NCBI GenBank assembly: GCA_017937095.1
Contig: JAGBEG010000012.1
Span: 62,001 to 126,000 of the forward strand
DNA length: 64,000 bases
Source: Roseburia sp.
Lineage (GTDB): Bacteria; Bacillota; Clostridia; Lachnospirales; Lachnospiraceae
Direction: 5' to 3'
Program-made: the position numbers and the translations under genes
Notes under the pieces: model-generated
What the model was told of the DNA's origin: nothing
The model's input: only the letters and a program-made list of their open reading frames with translations
Databases searched by the model: none
Shown: positions 63,604 through 64,000 of the stretch, piece by piece
How positions within the stretch are numbered: the first letter of the stretch is position 1
Layout of the letters: every line of letters begins with the position of its first letter

Positions 63604-64000
63604 ATGAATAACTTTTTTGCTACACCGGAGGGCGCCTGGGGCGACGGCTCCGTTCATCTTACCACTATCGGCATCGTTCTTGTCGTGATCGTAATCGCGC
63701 TTCTGCTTATCGCAGCCGCACTATTGCGCCGCCGCACTGCTTCCAAAAAAGCAGCGCTGACGACCAAACAGCTTGTCTATTCTGCGATGGCAATCGCAAT
63801 CGCCTTTGTATGCTCGATGATCAAGCCGTTTGAAATGCCAATGGGCGGTTCCGTGACGCTTTTATCCATGCTTTTTATTGTGCTGATTGCCTATTGGTAT
63901 GGACCATATGTCGGTATCATGACAGCAGTTGCTTTCGGTCTTATCCAGTTCGTGACAGAGCCGATCTTCTATACGATTCCGCAGATGCTTCTGGATTATC
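63604..64000 (+). CDS. thiT: ECF-type thiamine transporter S component, 3' end cut by window
   Basis: The first 132 codons are seen. A first helix (about 20-42) and basic loop RRRTASKK precede the ThiT core with MGGSVTLLSML (binding-pocket loop) and YGPYVGIMTAVAFG. It imports thiamine with the shared ECF energising module, not encoded here. The first helix is an extension compared with short ThiT proteins. Control by the TPP riboswitch supports the call. Confidence 0.9.
   Translation, partial: MNNFFATPEGAWGDGSVHLTTIGIVLVVIVIALLLIAAALLRRRTASKKAALTTKQLVYSAMAIAIAFVCSMIKPFEMPMGGSVTLLSMLFIVLIAYWYGPYVGIMTAVAFGLIQFVTEPIFYTIPQMLLDY

Overview
The window looks like chromosomal DNA from an anaerobic gut-type Firmicute, most likely the Lachnospiraceae (Clostridium cluster XIVa). 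This is inferred from the fab cluster (FabT-like MarR, DUF4321, FabK instead of FabI, a fused AccD-AccA), the two-subunit iron-sulfur serine dehydratase, the single-cluster ferredoxin, NADP-type GdhA, strong AGGAGG ribosome sites and a gene-rich layout at moderate GC. No rRNA, tRNA, CRISPR array, prophage or intact transposon was seen.

Layout. 1-4564: a glycoside locus, with a GPH sugar symporter divergent from a GH1 glycosidase, a small protein and an AraC regulator. 4608-7021: serine dehydratase subunits and a CsoR-type metal sensor with a histidine-rich repeat tail. 7269-9653: a lipoteichoic-acid-synthase-like sulfatase with a Ser/Thr/Glu repeat tail. 9726-13523: the ribD-ribE-ribBA-ribH operon under an FMN riboswitch. 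13582-24986: cation exporter, signal peptidase, chemoreceptor, SDR/AraC pair, CNNM-type protein, membrane-fused spermidine-synthase-like protein and an orphan OmpR regulator. 25490-26022: a yybP-ykoY (Mn2+) riboswitch reading into a small membrane protein and that regulator, then a ferredoxin. 26124-29901: a second GPH symporter and two diguanylate cyclases. 30083-33356: a 2-isopropylmalate synthase fused in frame to an AraC DNA-binding domain, endonuclease III and an alkyltransferase-family protein. 33555-39641: SulP, an unknown membrane protein, flotillin and MATE. 39769-46716: a TetR-controlled carrier-protein operon (AMP ligase, ACP, condensation-type enzyme, hydrolase, SCP2) and a second TetR-controlled gene resembling membrane terpene cyclases. 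46847-53000: chemoreceptor, two tandem type I toxin-antitoxin modules with a gene remnant between them, a frameshifted gene and an RloA/RloB defence pair. 53357-63185: gdhA and the fatty acid synthesis operon. 63384-64000: a TPP riboswitch and thiT, cut by the window edge.

The regulation is unusually readable. There are three metabolite or metal riboswitches (FMN, TPP, Mn2+), several promoters with exact 17-base spacers, twin TetR palindromes at two loci, and a FabT-type site at the fab promoter. The strongest novelty candidates are the LeuA-AraC fusion, the compact carrier-protein operon, the Mn2+-riboswitch-controlled membrane protein plus response regulator, the duplicated holin-like toxin modules, and a repeated pattern of short tandem repeats that begin at or across stop codons.
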